A stretch of DNA of 64,000 bases, from positions 1,516,501 through 1,580,500 of the forward strand of contig NZ_AP022673.1 of NCBI RefSeq assembly GCF_013374115.1. The letters are read 5' to 3'. A program made the position numbers and the translations under genes. The notes under the pieces are model-generated. The model was not told the DNA's origin. It made no database searches and saw nothing but the letters and a program-made list of their open reading frames with translations. The first letter of the stretch is position 1. Every line of letters begins with the position of its first letter. Below are positions 25,661 to 35,348 of this stretch, piece after piece. The stretch is from Sphingomonas sp. HMP9 (GTDB lineage Bacteria; Pseudomonadota; Alphaproteobacteria; Sphingomonadales; Sphingomonadaceae).

Positions 25661-28588
25661 TCAGAAGCGCGAGCGCAGCGTCAGGCCGTAGGTGCGTGGC
25701 TCGGCAAGGAAGGCCGAGTAGAGCGCGTTGCCGGTGCCGCCATAGGCAGCGACGTTGGCCGATGACCCTGCGCCCTGGAACGGCGTGTTGAACGCGACCT
25801 GGATGTAGTTCTTGTTGAACACATTCTGCGCCCAGAACTCGAGCGCCCAGATCTGGTCCTTGCCGCGCAGACCGACGCGGGCGTTGACGACGGCGAACCC
25901 ATCCTGCTTCTTCTCGGGCGCCAGATCGGACCCCGTGTTGTAGTCGGAAGACAGGCGGCTATCGACATAAAGCAGACCCGACAGGCCGTTCCTGCCGATG
26001 TCCGGCGTCCAGGCGAACGACGTGGTGACGACGTTCTTTGGCGCGTTCGACAACTGGCTGCCCGGGAGCAGGAAAAGCGAACGGTCGAGCGCCTCGCCGG
26101 TGGTCGAGCTGCCTACCAGGTTCTTGCGGGCAAACGTGTCGGCATAGGTGTAGCCTGCGGTGAAGGTGACCTGCTTGATCGGCGACATCGTTGCTTCGAG
26201 CTCGACACCCTGCGAGATCACGCCCGCCTTCTTCGCCCGGTCCGGGGCGCAGGTGCCGGTCTGCGCACCGGTGACGGGGTTGAAGCCGTTATCGCTGTCG
26301 AGACCGTTGAGGTTGTCCTTGCAGCCCTGAACATTCTGCACGACGAAGATCGAGCCGTTGAACGTGTTGAGCTGGAAGTCGGTGAATTCCTGGCGGAACG
26401 CAGCGACGTTCAAGGTAAACTGGCGCGTGTTGAACTTCGCACCGATCTCGTAATTGTTCACCTTCTCGGCATTGAACCGGAGGCCCGGCGCATCGGCGTC
26501 GCTGCGCGCCGAGAGCACGCCGTTGACGCCGCCCAGATCGGACCGGTCGAGGTTGTAGCCGCCCGCCTTGTAGCCCTTGGCATAGGAGGCATAGGTCAGC
26601 AGCTTGGTGAACGGCTTCCACGAGAGGACCGCGGTGCCGGTGAACTCGCCGTCGCCGAAGCTGTCGTTCAGGTTCAACGCGTTCAGCGCCGTGCTCGAAT
26701 TGCCCGTGCAGGTCAGCGTCACGATCCCCTGCGCAAACGCCGTTGCGGCGCTCTGCGACTGAGTCAACGGTGCCAATGCGGCCTGCTGGATCGGGCAGAC
26801 GCTGTTGCTGTTCTTGAACGCAGCGTTGAACTTCTTGGTTTCGTGCGTGTAGCGAAGACCGCCGGTCAGCGACAATGTGTCGGTCAAGTGCAGGATGTTG
26901 TGCGTGAAGAACGCGTAGTTCTCGCTCTTCTGCCGGTAGATCGAGCCCGAATCGCCGACGTTGTTCACACCGCCGCCAAGCCCGGGACCACCCGTCAGGC
27001 GATCGAGCGCAGCGGTAATAAGGCCGCCTGCGGAATTCGCTCCGCCAAACGCGCCGGTGATCGTCGCGCGCCCCAGCGCGCTCATGCAGCCCGGGTTGTT
27101 CTGGTTCTGCAACGCGGCAACCGGGCTGACCGTCGCAACGAGGCGGCACGCGGCGAACTGGCCGTACTGCGATCCGAACTTCGCGTTGTCGACGAGCTTC
27201 AGAGTCTCCTTCGAATAGAAGCCACCGACGAGCCAATCGAGCTTGTCGTTGAACAGCGAGCCCTGCAGCCGCGCTTCCTGCGTGAAGGTATGGAACTGAC
27301 GATAGGCGTTTCCGTCGTCGGCACGGTTCGTCAGATCGATATTGGTATAGTCGATGTCGCTGACATTGCCCGACTTGTATTCGCGATACGCGGTGATCGA
27401 CGTGAAGGTGGCGCCGCCCAGATCCCAGTCGGCCTGCACCGAGCCACCATAATCCTTGGTCGTGTTGCGATAGGTCTGGCCCGGCGTCACCGCCACCTGC
27501 CGGCTGTACGGATCGGCCTTGCTGCCCGCGAGCGGGAACACCGCGCCCTGGCGACGCAGGATATCGACGATGCGGTTGCTCGCATTGTTCGTGACCGCGC
27601 CGTCGGCGTTGACCGTGCCAAAGAACGGCGCGACGCCGGCGGCATTGGCGGTTGGATCGGTCGTCTCGACCTGGCTGTAATAAACCGCGCCGCAGCAGCT
27701 TTCCTTGCGATGCGAATAATCACCGATCATCCGGAAGCTCAGGCGATCGGTCGGATTGAACAGCAACTGGCCGCGGACGAAGTAGCGATCGCGGTCATTG
27801 ATGCGGCTTTCGGAGCCGTTGGCGGCGGTCACGTTCTTGTAGAACCCGTCGCGCTTCACATAGACGCCGTCGACGCGGAAGGCGAGCTTCTCGGCGATCA
27901 GCGGTCCAGTGATGCCGGCGGCCAGGCGCTTCTGGTCGTAATTGCCGTAGGTCGCCTCGGCGTTGCCGTGCCAGTCGAACTCGGGCGAGCGCGTGATGAT
28001 GTTGATGAGGCCCGCCGACGCGTTGCGACCGAACAGCGTTCCCTGCGGCCCACGCAGAACCTCGACCCGGTCGATCTCGCCGAGTTCGTTGAGGCCGACA
28101 CCGGTACGACTGCGATAGACACCGTCGATGAAGACCGCGACCGAACTTTCGAGGCCGGGATTGTCGCCGACCGTACCGATTCCGCGAATACGCGCCGATG
28201 CGTTCGATTCGTTGCCCGTCGATGAGATCAGCAGCGACGGCGCGAGCTGGTTGAGCGAGCGAATGTCGCTGCCGCCCGAATTCTGCAGCGCGGCCTGGCC
28301 GACCGCGGATACCGCGATGGGTACGTTCGACAGACGCTCCGAGCGACGGGTCGCGGTGATCACGATGTCGCTCGAGTTGCCGGTCTCGCCGATCGCGCTG
28401 GCAGCACTGGCTGCGCGCGTCGTGTCGGCGTCGGTCGCGCCGTTCGTCTGACCCGCGACCGAGGCATTGGCGGTCCCCTGCGACGGCGTCGCCTGTGCTT
28501 CGACGGTGGAAGTCGCCTGCTGAGCGAACGCCGGTGTGACGATCGCAACGGTCGCAACGGCGGACAACAGATATGCGGTCATACGCAT
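25661..28588 (-). CDS. TonB-dependent outer-membrane receptor
   Basis: 975 residues. A signal peptide (MRMTAYLLSAVATVAIVTPAFAQQ region), a 60-residue low-complexity linker rich in Ala, Thr and Gly, a plug domain beginning DIVITATRRSERLSNVPIAVS and containing RGIGTVGDNPGLESSVAVFIDGVY, and a 22-strand barrel ending in the aromatic terminus GLTLRSRF. The plug wording (VPIAVSAVG, FIDGVYRSR) is that of the large sphingomonad receptor group that takes up varied organic substrates rather than iron-siderophores in particular; the ligand is unknown. I prefer the ATG at 28588, 7 bases from AGGGAGA, to the ATG at 28594, which is too close to that site. It is monocistronic. Confidence 0.92.
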   Translation of the reverse strand: MRMTAYLLSAVATVAIVTPAFAQQATSTVEAQATPSQGTANASVAGQTNGATDADTTRAASAASAIGETGNSSDIVITATRRSERLSNVPIAVSAVGQAALQNSGGSDIRSLNQLAPSLLISSTGNESNASARIRGIGTVGDNPGLESSVAVFIDGVYRSRTGVGLNELGEIDRVEVLRGPQGTLFGRNASAGLINIITRSPEFDWHGNAEATYGNYDQKRLAAGITGPLIAEKLAFRVDGVYVKRDGFYKNVTAANGSESRINDRDRYFVRGQLLFNPTDRLSFRMIGDYSHRKESCCGAVYYSQVETTDPTANAAGVAPFFGTVNADGAVTNNASNRIVDILRRQGAVFPLAGSKADPYSRQVAVTPGQTYRNTTKDYGGSVQADWDLGGATFTSITAYREYKSGNVSDIDYTNIDLTNRADDGNAYRQFHTFTQEARLQGSLFNDKLDWLVGGFYSKETLKLVDNAKFGSQYGQFAACRLVATVSPVAALQNQNNPGCMSALGRATITGAFGGANSAGGLITAALDRLTGGPGLGGGVNNVGDSGSIYRQKSENYAFFTHNILHLTDTLSLTGGLRYTHETKKFNAAFKNSNSVCPIQQAALAPLTQSQSAATAFAQGIVTLTCTGNSSTALNALNLNDSFGDGEFTGTAVLSWKPFTKLLTYASYAKGYKAGGYNLDRSDLGGVNGVLSARSDADAPGLRFNAEKVNNYEIGAKFNTRQFTLNVAAFRQEFTDFQLNTFNGSIFVVQNVQGCKDNLNGLDSDNGFNPVTGAQTGTCAPDRAKKAGVISQGVELEATMSPIKQVTFTAGYTYADTFARKNLVGSSTTGEALDRSLFLLPGSQLSNAPKNVVTTSFAWTPDIGRNGLSGLLYVDSRLSSDYNTGSDLAPEKKQDGFAVVNARVGLRGKDQIWALEFWAQNVFNKNYIQVAFNTPFQGAGSSANVAAYGGTGNALYSAFLAEPRTYGLTLRSRF

Positions 28589-28676
28589 CGGCATTCTCTC
28601 CCTGGACGTGTCCGAATGTTTTCGAACTTATGGTTTGGACGTTAGGTAGAGATATATAGCCACGAACGTCTAGTGA

Positions 28677-28692
28677 TTTCCGCATACGGAAA
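28677..28692. promoter_or_regulatory. Palindrome TTTCCG-CATA-CGGAAA
   Basis: Perfect 6-bp arms about 90 bp upstream of the receptor start, in AT-rich DNA where a promoter is expected. A candidate operator for receptor control; no regulator is identified. Confidence 0.4.
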
Positions 28693-28781
28693 GAGATTTT
28701 TGAATAGTGTGTCTCCAAATCGTCACAGAGTGGCAGGCACCAAACCCTAGTTTCAAATCGCAACTATTCTACCGAGCGGAC

Positions 28782-28795
28782 TGCTAGCGCTCTCA
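28782..28795. promoter_or_regulatory. LacI-like palindrome TGCTAGCGCTCTCA
   Basis: It has the TG-N-TAGCGCT-N-CA pattern with central AGCGCT that LacI-family repressors of sugar genes often bind in alphaproteobacteria. It is about 195 bp upstream of the receptor start, which is rather far. One isolated site by eye is weak evidence. Confidence 0.3.
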
Positions 28796-28925
28796 CGGGA
28801 TCCTGCTCGCCACCTCGCACCGGAGGTGTGCGCCTCGCCTAAGATCGGCGTCCATCCGCAGACCGACATGGAACCGACCCCTCGCTACAGGCAGGGACTG
28901 TAGGTCGACGACCGACGGAGCACAT

Positions 28926-28958
28926 GAAAAAAGCCGGCCGATCCCAAGGGACCGGCCA
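28926..28958 (-). terminator. Intrinsic terminator of infC
   Basis: On the minus strand GGCCGGTCCC pairs with GGGATCGGCCGGC around TT, followed by TTTTTTCATG. It lies about 45 bp past the infC stop. Confidence 0.85.
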
Positions 28959-29000
28959 GCCTATCAAACGTATCGTGTAACGGCCGCAGCCGCCGCGTCG

Positions 29001-29546
29001 TTACTTCGGCGCGAGCACCATCAGCATCTGGCGGCCTTCCATGCGCGGATACGCCTCAATCTTGGCGATCTCCGCAACGTCGTCCTGGACGCGCTTCAAC
29101 AGGTTCATGCCGAGCTGGCCATGGCTCAACTCGCGACCGCGAAAGCGCAGCGTGATCTTGACCTTGTCGCCCTCGCCGATGAAGTCGTTCACCTTCTTCA
29201 TCTTCGTGTCGTAATCATGGTCGTCGATGTTCGGACGCATCTTGATCTCCTTGATCTCCTGCGTCTTCTGCGACTTGCGTGCGAGGTTCGCCTTCTTCTG
29301 CGCCTCGTACTTGAACTTGCCGACATCGAGGAACTTGGCGACGGGCGGATCGGCGTTAGGCGACACCTCGACCAGGTCGAGGCCGTGCTCGGCTGCCTGC
29401 TCGATCGCTTCGCGCGTAAACATCACGCCCAGATTCTCGCCCTCGTGATCGATCACGCGGACCTTCTGGCTCTGGATGAATTCGTTGAATCGCGGGCCGT
29501 TCATTGCGGGCGTCTGCATCGGCCGGCGCATCGTGGGAGGACGTAT
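29001..29546 (-). CDS. infC: Translation initiation factor IF-3, probable AUA start
   Basis: 181 residues if it starts at the ATA at 29546. The N-domain includes [34 protein letters not shown] and [19 protein letters not shown]; the C-domain includes [17 protein letters not shown] and [17 protein letters not shown]. It binds the 30S subunit and selects the initiator tRNA and start codon. AGGAG lies 8 bases before the ATA, ideal spacing, whereas the first ATG downstream (29531) has no ribosome site and the frame-opening ATG at 29663 lies inside thrS. Use of a rare start (AUU in E. coli) lets IF-3 repress its own synthesis. thrS is upstream; rpmI and rplT do not follow, unlike in E. coli. Confidence 0.93.
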   Translation of the reverse strand: MRPPTMRRPMQTPAMNGPRFNEFIQSQKVRVIDHEGENLGVMFTREAIEQAAEHGLDLVEVSPNADPPVAKFLDVGKFKYEAQKKANLARKSQKTQEIKEIKMRPNIDDHDYDTKMKKVNDFIGEGDKVKITLRFRGRELSHGQLGMNLLKRVQDDVAEIAKIEAYPRMEGRQMLMVLAPK

Positions 29547-29631
29547 GGGGGTTGCTCCTGAAGTTTCTGACAAAGTATTTGGGCCGGCATATAGCGCAAA
29601 AACGCGTGCTCCGATAGCCGGCCCTCTAAGG

Positions 29632-31623
29632 TCACATATCGGGTGCGCGCGCCTCGTCCGCAAGACGCATGATCGCCTCGTCGAGCGTCAGGATGGTCTG
29701 CGCCTGGCTGCCGAGCGTGCGCAGCGCGACCTTGCCCTCCTCAGCCTCGCGCTTGCCGACGACGAGCAGGTTGGGCACCTTCGCCAGGCTGTGCTCGCGC
29801 ACCTTGTAGTTGATCTTCTCGTTGCGAAGGTCGGTCTCCACGCGAATCCCGGCCGCTTTGAGCTTCGCCGCGACCTCGATCGCATAGTCATCGGCATCCG
29901 ACACGATCGTCGCGACGACTGCCTGCACCGGGGCGAGCCAGAGGGGGAAGCGGCCTGCATGATGCTCGATCAGGATGCCAAGGAACCGCTCGAACGTGCC
30001 GAGAATCGCGCGGTGGAGCATCACCGGCCGGTGCCGCTCACCATCCGCACCCACATACGACGCGTCGAGTCGCTCGGGCAGCACGCGGTCCGACTGGATC
30101 GTACCGACCTGCCACGTCCGGCCAATCGCGTCGGTCAGGTGGAATTCTAGCTTAGGCGCATAGAACGCGCCCTCACCCGGCAGCTCCTCGAAATTCGCCT
30201 TGATCGTGTCGCTCAAGCCCGACTGCATCACCGCCTCGCGCAGTTCCGCCTCGGCCTTGTCCCACATCGCGTCTTCGCCGAACCGCTTTTCCGGGCGCAG
30301 CGCGAGCTTCACTGCATAATCCTCGAAGCCCAGATGCTTGTAGACGCTGTCGAGCAGCTCGCAGAACTTGCGCACCTCCTCGACCAGCTGGTCCTCGCGG
30401 ACGAAGATATGCGCGTCGTCCTGCGTGAACTGGCGGACGCGCATGATGCCGTGCAGCGCGCCATGCGGCTCGTTGCGGTGGCAGCAGCCGAACTCCGCCA
30501 TCCGGATCGGCAGGTCGCGATACGACTTGATTCCCTGCTTGAAGATCAGGACGTGCGCCGGGCAGTTCATCGGTTTGAGCGCCATCAGGTCGCCCTCGCC
30601 CGACAGAATTGCACCCTCGTCCTCTGCGTTCGGGATCTCGTCGGGTACGACGAACATGTTCTCGCGGTACTTGCCCCAATGGCCGGACTGTTCCCACTGC
30701 TTGGCGTCCATCAGCTGCGGCGTCTTCACCTCGGCATAGTCCGCAGCATCGAGCCGCCGGCGCATATACGCCTCCAGCTGGCGCCACAGCACGAAGCCGT
30801 TGGGATGCCAGAACACCGAGCCCTGCGCCTCGGACTGGAGGTGGAACAGGTCCATTTCCTGCCCGATCTTGCGGTGATCGCGCTTGGCCGCCTCCTCCAG
30901 CCGGAACAGATGCTGGTCGAGCTGCTTCTTGTTGAGCCAGCCAGTGCCGTAGATGCGGCTGAGCATTGCGTTCTTCTGGTCGCCGCGCCAATAAGCGCCG
31001 CTCACGCGCGTCAGCTTGAACGCAGCCGGGTCCAGCTTGCCGGTCGACACCATGTGCGGCCCGCGGCACATGTCGAGCCACTCGCCCTGGCGATAGATCG
31101 TGAGCTCCTCGCCCTCGGGCAGCTCGGCGGCCCATTCGGCCTTGAACGTCTCGCCCTGCTCGGTCCAGCGGTCGATCAGCTGTTGGCGGCTCCACACCTC
31201 GCGCAGGAACGGCTCGTTGCGGGCGATGATCGCGCGCATCTCAGCCTCGATCGCGGGCAGGTCCTCGTCGGTGAACGGGCGGTCCTTCGGCGCGAAGTCG
31301 TAATAGAAGCCGTCGTCGGTCGCCGGCCCGAACGTGATCTGCGTGCCCGGGAACAGGTGCTGCACGGCTTCGGCCATGACGTGCGCGAGATCGTGGCGCA
31401 CGAGTTCGAGCGCATCGGCCTCGTCACGCGCGGTCACCAGCGCGAGGTTCGTGTCCCCCTCGAACGGACGGCTGAGATCGCGCACCTGGCCGTCGATCCG
31501 CGCGGCGAGCGCCGCCTTGGCGAGGCCCGGCCCGATCGCCGCGGCGACGTCTGCGGGCGTAGTCCCGGGCGCAACCTCGCGGACGGAACCGTCGGGAAGC
31601 GTAATGCGGAACATGGCGGACAT
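29632..31623 (-). CDS. thrS: Threonyl-tRNA synthetase
   Basis: 663 residues. An N-terminal TGS domain (about 1-62), the editing/SAD domain with [17 protein letters not shown], the class II core with [14 protein letters not shown] and motif 2 [20 protein letters not shown], motif 3 [19 protein letters not shown], and a C-terminal anticodon-binding domain (from about 560, [15 protein letters not shown]). It charges tRNA-Thr. Two possible ATGs lie at 31623 and 31614; the first is used. infC follows 85 bp after its stop, the widespread thrS-infC arrangement. Confidence 0.96.
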   Translation of the reverse strand: MSAMFRITLPDGSVREVAPGTTPADVAAAIGPGLAKAALAARIDGQVRDLSRPFEGDTNLALVTARDEADALELVRHDLAHVMAEAVQHLFPGTQITFGPATDDGFYYDFAPKDRPFTDEDLPAIEAEMRAIIARNEPFLREVWSRQQLIDRWTEQGETFKAEWAAELPEGEELTIYRQGEWLDMCRGPHMVSTGKLDPAAFKLTRVSGAYWRGDQKNAMLSRIYGTGWLNKKQLDQHLFRLEEAAKRDHRKIGQEMDLFHLQSEAQGSVFWHPNGFVLWRQLEAYMRRRLDAADYAEVKTPQLMDAKQWEQSGHWGKYRENMFVVPDEIPNAEDEGAILSGEGDLMALKPMNCPAHVLIFKQGIKSYRDLPIRMAEFGCCHRNEPHGALHGIMRVRQFTQDDAHIFVREDQLVEEVRKFCELLDSVYKHLGFEDYAVKLALRPEKRFGEDAMWDKAEAELREAVMQSGLSDTIKANFEELPGEGAFYAPKLEFHLTDAIGRTWQVGTIQSDRVLPERLDASYVGADGERHRPVMLHRAILGTFERFLGILIEHHAGRFPLWLAPVQAVVATIVSDADDYAIEVAAKLKAAGIRVETDLRNEKINYKVREHSLAKVPNLLVVGKREAEEGKVALRTLGSQAQTILTLDEAIMRLADEARAPDM

Positions 31624-31708
31624 GGGGAACTTTCTCGTATTGGAAGAACGGCGCTTATGCCGTCGCGGGGCCGATATAGGCAACCCGCCTCGCACGACAC
31701 CCCCCTCC

Positions 31709-31738
31709 CGTCATCCCGACGAAAGTCGGGACCCAGGG
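31709..31738. repeat. Single class B repeat unit
   Basis: CGTCATCCCGACGAAAGTCGGGACCCAGG, matching the arm of the 11357 element with a few changes. No inverse partner is present, so this is a solo unit between thrS and ldcA. Confidence 0.7.
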
Positions 31739-31760
31739 CCAAGCAGCACCGTCCCCCGGA

Positions 31761-32576
31761 TCAAACCACCCCGAACGGCACGACCCGGTTCGCCTGCGTG
31801 TGTCCGATCTCCGCGCGCCCCAGATACGGCACACCCATGTCGCGGCTCCAGCGCACCATCATGTAGTCGAGCGTCTCGCCCCAGGGCGGTTCATTCTCCT
31901 GCACTGCGGTCACCGCGCCGAGCCGTAGCCCCGCAATCCCCTTCAGCTGCGTGGCGTTGGCGACTTTGAACAGCATGCGGTCGATCGCGTACATTGGCTC
32001 GGACACTTCCTCGACGATCAGCACGTGATCGGTGAGGTCCGGCAGCCACGGCGTGCCGATCAGCGAGGTGAGGATGCTGAGGTTGAACGCCGCCGACGGC
32101 TGCCCGCCCAGTCCGGGTTCGAGCCCTGTGCGATCGCCGCGCACCATCCAGCCAAGCGACCGCGCGACCGTCGCTTCGCCGTCGTGGCGGTTGATGTCAC
32201 TGACCATCGGGCCGTGGATCGGCCGCCCGATCCGCCGGGCATAGAGTGCACCGAGCAGGAAACCGACGTCGGAATAGCCGAGATACGTCTTGTGACGCGC
32301 GGCGCGGCCGAGTTCGGGCATCACCATCGCCAGGATACGGTTCGAACCATAGCCGCCACGCAGGAACCAGATCGCATCGAACGTCGGATCATTGGCATAT
32401 TCGAGGAACGCCGCCGCACGCCGCATGTCGGAGCCGGCAAAATGGCCGTCGGTTTCCAGGCATTGCGGGTGGAAGACGAGCGCGACCTCGGGGAACGCGG
32501 TGGCCGCATAGGCGGTGATCTTGGCGATCGCCGCGGGATTGGTCCGGCTCGACGCGGCGAGCACACCGATACGCAT
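31761..32576 (-). CDS. ldcA: LD-carboxypeptidase (muramoyltetrapeptide carboxypeptidase)
   Basis: 271 residues, peptidase family S66. The nucleophile motif RGGYGSNR puts the likely serine at residue 78; [14 protein letters not shown] supplies the conserved glutamate and [12 protein letters not shown] the C-terminal histidine. It cuts the terminal D-Ala from muropeptide tetrapeptides in the cytoplasm during cell-wall recycling; there is no signal peptide, as expected. I used the ATG at 32576, where the family begins ([10 protein letters not shown]); the frame is open to 33095 without similarity. It is divergent from a Mur ligase with 52 bp between the starts, which suggests shared control. Confidence 0.93.
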   Translation of the reverse strand: MRIGVLAASSRTNPAAIAKITAYAATAFPEVALVFHPQCLETDGHFAGSDMRRAAAFLEYANDPTFDAIWFLRGGYGSNRILAMVMPELGRAARHKTYLGYSDVGFLLGALYARRIGRPIHGPMVSDINRHDGEATVARSLGWMVRGDRTGLEPGLGGQPSAAFNLSILTSLIGTPWLPDLTDHVLIVEEVSEPMYAIDRMLFKVANATQLKGIAGLRLGAVTAVQENEPPWGETLDYMMVRWSRDMGVPYLGRAEIGHTQANRVVPFGVV

Positions 32577-32628
32577 TGTTCGTCTTCCCGACCTTGCCCC
32601 GTTACCCAACCGCCCATATCGCGGCGCG

Positions 32629-34038
32629 ATGGAAATCAGCAAATCTTCATTCGGGCCCTGTTTCTTCGTCGGCATCGGTGGCTCGGGCATGATGCCGCTC
32701 GCGATGATCCTCGCAGGCCGCGGCGCGACCGTCGCCGGCTCGGACCGCAACCTGGACCAGGGCCGCGTTCCCGCAAAGTTCGACGACCTTGCCGCCAAGG
32801 GCGTCGCGCTGTTCCCGCAGGACGGCAGCGGCATCGTCTCGGCCGACCAGTTGGTCATCGCCTCCGCCGCGATCGAGGCGAGCGTGCCGGACATGATCGC
32901 GGCCGATGCACTCGGCTGCACCCGCTCGACCCGTGCGGCGATGCTGGCATCGCTGTTCAACGATAGCCGGTTGCCGATCGGTGTCGCGGGGACGAGCGGC
33001 AAGTCGACCGTGACGGGCATGATCGGCTGGATCCTCCACGCCGTCGGGCGCGATCCGACTGTGATGAACGGGGCGGTGATGAAGAACTTCGCCACCCAAG
33101 ACGCGCCGTTTGCGAGCGCGTTGGTCGGAGAGGGCGATGCGTTCGTGAGCGAAGTGGACGAAAGCGACGGCTCGATCGCCAGCTATGCGCCGAAGATCGC
33201 GGTGCTCAACAACGTCAGCCTCGACCACAAGTCGCTCGATGAACTGCGCGTGCTGTTCGGGGACTTCGTCGCAAAGGCCGAGACCGCGGTGGTGAACGCC
33301 AACGATCCGGATGCCGCAGCGCTCGCCGCGCGGCTCCCGCGCGGTCGGGTGACGACGTTTGCGATCGATGCATCGGCCGATCTGCGCGCCGAGAACCTGA
33401 AGCCCGAGCCCTTCGCGATTTCCTTCGACATCGTGTCGCGCGGCGTGCGGACGCCGGTGAGGCTGGCAGTGCCGGGCCGCCACAATGTGTCGAACGCGCT
33501 CGCCGCGATCGGTGCGGCGATGGCGGCGGACGTGCCGCTCGGCGATGCGGTCAAGACGATCGCCGGGTTCACGGGTCTGCGCCGCCGCTTCGACCTGGTC
33601 GGCGAGGCTGGCGGGGTCTCCGTGATCGACGATTTCGGACACAACCCGGACAAGATCGCCGCGACGCTCGACACGCTTCACGCCTTTCCCGGTCGGTTGC
33701 TGTTGTTGTTCCAACCGCACGGCTATGGCCCGTTGAAGGTCATGGGCCGAGAGCTCGTCGCCACGTTCGTCGACCGGATGGCGGAGGACGATATCCTCGT
33801 CCTCCCCGACCCGGCCTATTACGGCGGGACGGTCACGCGCGAGGTCACCAGCGCGAACATCGTTGAACAGATCGTCGCCGGCGGCCGGGACGCGAGGCAT
33901 ATTGCCGACCGGTCGGACGCCGCCGCCGCGCTGGTCGCTGCGGCGCGTCCCGGGGACCGTATCGTGGTAATGGGCGCGCGAGACGATACGTTGAGCGTGC
34001 TGGCCGCGGGGATGGTCGACGCGTTGGCCGCCACCTGA
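32629..34038 (+). CDS. Mur ligase, MurC-like, possibly Mpl
   Basis: 469 residues. N-terminal domain with [16 protein letters not shown] (nucleotide-binding loop), central ATP site [14 protein letters not shown], then [14 protein letters not shown] and VNANDPDA, and C-terminal [17 protein letters not shown] and [10 protein letters not shown] with [16 protein letters not shown]. This is the MurC subgroup. The biosynthetic murC normally sits in the division cluster, so a second copy divergent from ldcA is best explained as Mpl, which joins the recovered tripeptide to UDP-MurNAc. That assignment is an inference from context; sequence alone does not separate MurC and Mpl by eye. Confidence 0.8.
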   Translation: MEISKSSFGPCFFVGIGGSGMMPLAMILAGRGATVAGSDRNLDQGRVPAKFDDLAAKGVALFPQDGSGIVSADQLVIASAAIEASVPDMIAADALGCTRSTRAAMLASLFNDSRLPIGVAGTSGKSTVTGMIGWILHAVGRDPTVMNGAVMKNFATQDAPFASALVGEGDAFVSEVDESDGSIASYAPKIAVLNNVSLDHKSLDELRVLFGDFVAKAETAVVNANDPDAAALAARLPRGRVTTFAIDASADLRAENLKPEPFAISFDIVSRGVRTPVRLAVPGRHNVSNALAAIGAAMAADVPLGDAVKTIAGFTGLRRRFDLVGEAGGVSVIDDFGHNPDKIAATLDTLHAFPGRLLLLFQPHGYGPLKVMGRELVATFVDRMAEDDILVLPDPAYYGGTVTREVTSANIVEQIVAGGRDARHIADRSDAAAALVAAARPGDRIVVMGARDDTLSVLAAGMVDALAAT

Positions 34039-34063
34039 TATAGAACGCGTCAGGAGACCGCCC

Positions 34064-34318
34064 ATGTTTCGCCGCCTGTTCCTCGACCATCCAGCCACCG
34101 TCGGCGAGAGCTACCTCGAGCATTTCGGCGTCGCCGGGCGCTTCGGCGTGACGATGATCAAGGGCGGGCTCGGCGCGCTGGTGCATGCTTTCGTCCCCGC
34201 GCTGTGCAAGACGCGCGGCAGTGACACGGTGGCCGAACTCCACCGCCAGATGGTGCTGAAGCGCGGCGCCGTGGCCGCCGACCAGGCGCAGATGAAGACG
34301 GTCGAATTCATCATCTGA
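34064..34318 (+). CDS. DUF6356 family small protein
   Basis: 84 residues. LFLDHPATVGESYLEHFGVAGRFGVTMIKGGLGALVHAFVPALCKTRG is the conserved block of the DUF6356 family of sphingomonads and relatives; it contains one amphipathic or membrane-associated helix (about 33-52). Function unknown. It starts 25 bp after the Mur ligase stop, so the two are probably cotranscribed. Confidence 0.8.
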   Translation: MFRRLFLDHPATVGESYLEHFGVAGRFGVTMIKGGLGALVHAFVPALCKTRGSDTVAELHRQMVLKRGAVAADQAQMKTVEFII

Positions 34319-34446
34319 CGCGTGGTGGACGAACGCTGAAAGCGCTCCACTCAAAGAAAAATCAGGTAAAGTTAGGCCAAGAGCAGGTTCGCTCGGGCCG
34401 AGACCTCGGACGTCCAATCGACAGGCCCGCTTGTCATTCTGTAAAG

Positions 34447-34479
34447 TGTCATTGACATTTCGTCCTGCTGCTATGTAAA
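34447..34479 (+). promoter_or_regulatory. Promoter with palindromic operator for the membrane/HTH pair
   Basis: TTGACA (34452-34457), 16-bp spacer, TGTAAA (34474-34479). TGTCATTGACA (34447-34457) is a perfect palindrome covering the -35 box, and TGTAAAGT occurs just upstream and again at the -10 box. The XRE-type protein encoded downstream is the likely ligand. Confidence 0.5.
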
Positions 34480-34510
34480 GTACGCTTGTCCTCATAAAGG
34501 GAGACTCGCT

Positions 34511-34927
34511 ATGCTCACTATGCGCCAAGCCAACCGCCGCTATCTCAATCGGTTCATACCCAGCATGACCTGTTACGCAGTCTTTCTGCTGGGATCGAAC
34601 ATGATCGAGGCTGCCTACGCGCCAACCGGTGCAGCGCTCATCGCTCTCGCGATCTTGCCAGCCCTGCCGATTATCGCCGTCATCTGGGCGATGGGGATGG
34701 CAATCGTCGAACAGCCCGACGAGTATGTGCGCGCCAAGCTGATCCACGCCATGCTGATCGCGACCGCGGTGATGTTGTCGGTCATGACCGTGTGGAGCTT
34801 CCTCGAAGATACCGGCGCGGTGCCGCACAAACCCATCCACCTCGCCTTTCCGTTGTGGTGCGCCGGATTGCTGATCGGTCAGTCCTGGCTCTGGGCGCGC
34901 GACCGGTTCGCCGGCCTTGAGGCATGA
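34511..34927 (+). CDS. Four-helix integral membrane protein
   Basis: 138 residues with four hydrophobic segments at about 15-35, 42-65, 77-98 and 110-130. Charged residues lie in short loops, as in EQPDEYVRAK between helices two and three. I do not recognise a named family. Short polytopic proteins paired with an XRE regulator are common in proteobacteria, and the pairing suggests a sensor or an envelope-stress role, but that is inference. AGGGAG lies about 8 bases before the ATG. The stop overlaps the next start by 4 bp (ATGA). Confidence 0.8.
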   Translation: MLTMRQANRRYLNRFIPSMTCYAVFLLGSNMIEAAYAPTGAALIALAILPALPIIAVIWAMGMAIVEQPDEYVRAKLIHAMLIATAVMLSVMTVWSFLEDTGAVPHKPIHLAFPLWCAGLLIGQSWLWARDRFAGLEA

Positions 34928-35133
34928 AGAACCGCCTCAAGATCCTGCGTGCCGAGCGGGATTGGAGCCAAGGCGAGCTTGCCGACCGCCTCGAGGTCTC
35001 GCGCCAGAGCGTCAATGCAATCGAGACGGGCCGCTATGATCCGTCGCTGCCACTTGCGTTAAAGATCGCCGAACTGTTCGACCTCGCCATCGAGGATATT
35101 TTCACCAGCCCGTCGAAGCTGCCTGCGGCATGA
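34924..35133 (+). CDS. XRE/Cro-type helix-turn-helix regulator
   Basis: 69 residues, essentially a single HTH_3 domain: LKILRAERDWSQGELADRL then VSRQSVNAIETGRYDPSLPLALKIAELFDLAIEDIF. This short form (YozG-like) binds DNA as a dimer. It is translationally coupled to the membrane protein upstream and probably represses the promoter at 34447-34479. Confidence 0.9.
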   Translation: MKNRLKILRAERDWSQGELADRLEVSRQSVNAIETGRYDPSLPLALKIAELFDLAIEDIFTSPSKLPAA

Positions 35134-35253
35134 TCGCGCATCACAAGGCCGCCTCGCCGTCACTGCCGTCACGCTGAGGGTCGTCCCCAATCGCGGCGCG
35201 AGCCATGCGCAGAAGGCCTAGGCGACTGCGCGTCACGTTCGTCGAGATCGGCG

Positions 35254-35328
35254 ATGCGGCGTAATTCGTGGTGCTCGAGTCAGCCGGTCGTGTTCCAGGC
35301 TGCACTCGACGCCTTTCTCCGGCGCTGA
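35254..35328 (+). pseudogene. Possible remnant of an alpha/beta hydrolase tail
   Basis: The 24-residue frame ends QPVVFQAALDAFLRR, which looks like the C-terminal helix of alpha/beta hydrolases. No intact upstream part is visible in the 215-bp gap. It may be a decayed gene end or chance. Confidence 0.25.
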
Positions 35329-35348
35329 GGGGCAGCTAAGGTATCGGC

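Larger units (their letters stand above)
28589..28925. other. Receptor upstream region without a gene
   Basis: About 340 bp, AT-rich near the receptor start. No open frame looks real. It holds the palindrome TTTCCGCATACGGAAA and, further away, TGCTAGCGCTCTCA. Promoter boxes cannot be placed with confidence. Confidence 0.5.

Noticed and set aside
26843..28225. A 460-codon plus-strand frame opposite the TonB receptor
   Set aside because: Its translation has no recognisable domain and is rich in Arg, Ala, Asp and Val as expected from antisense of GC-rich DNA; the receptor reading is unambiguous.
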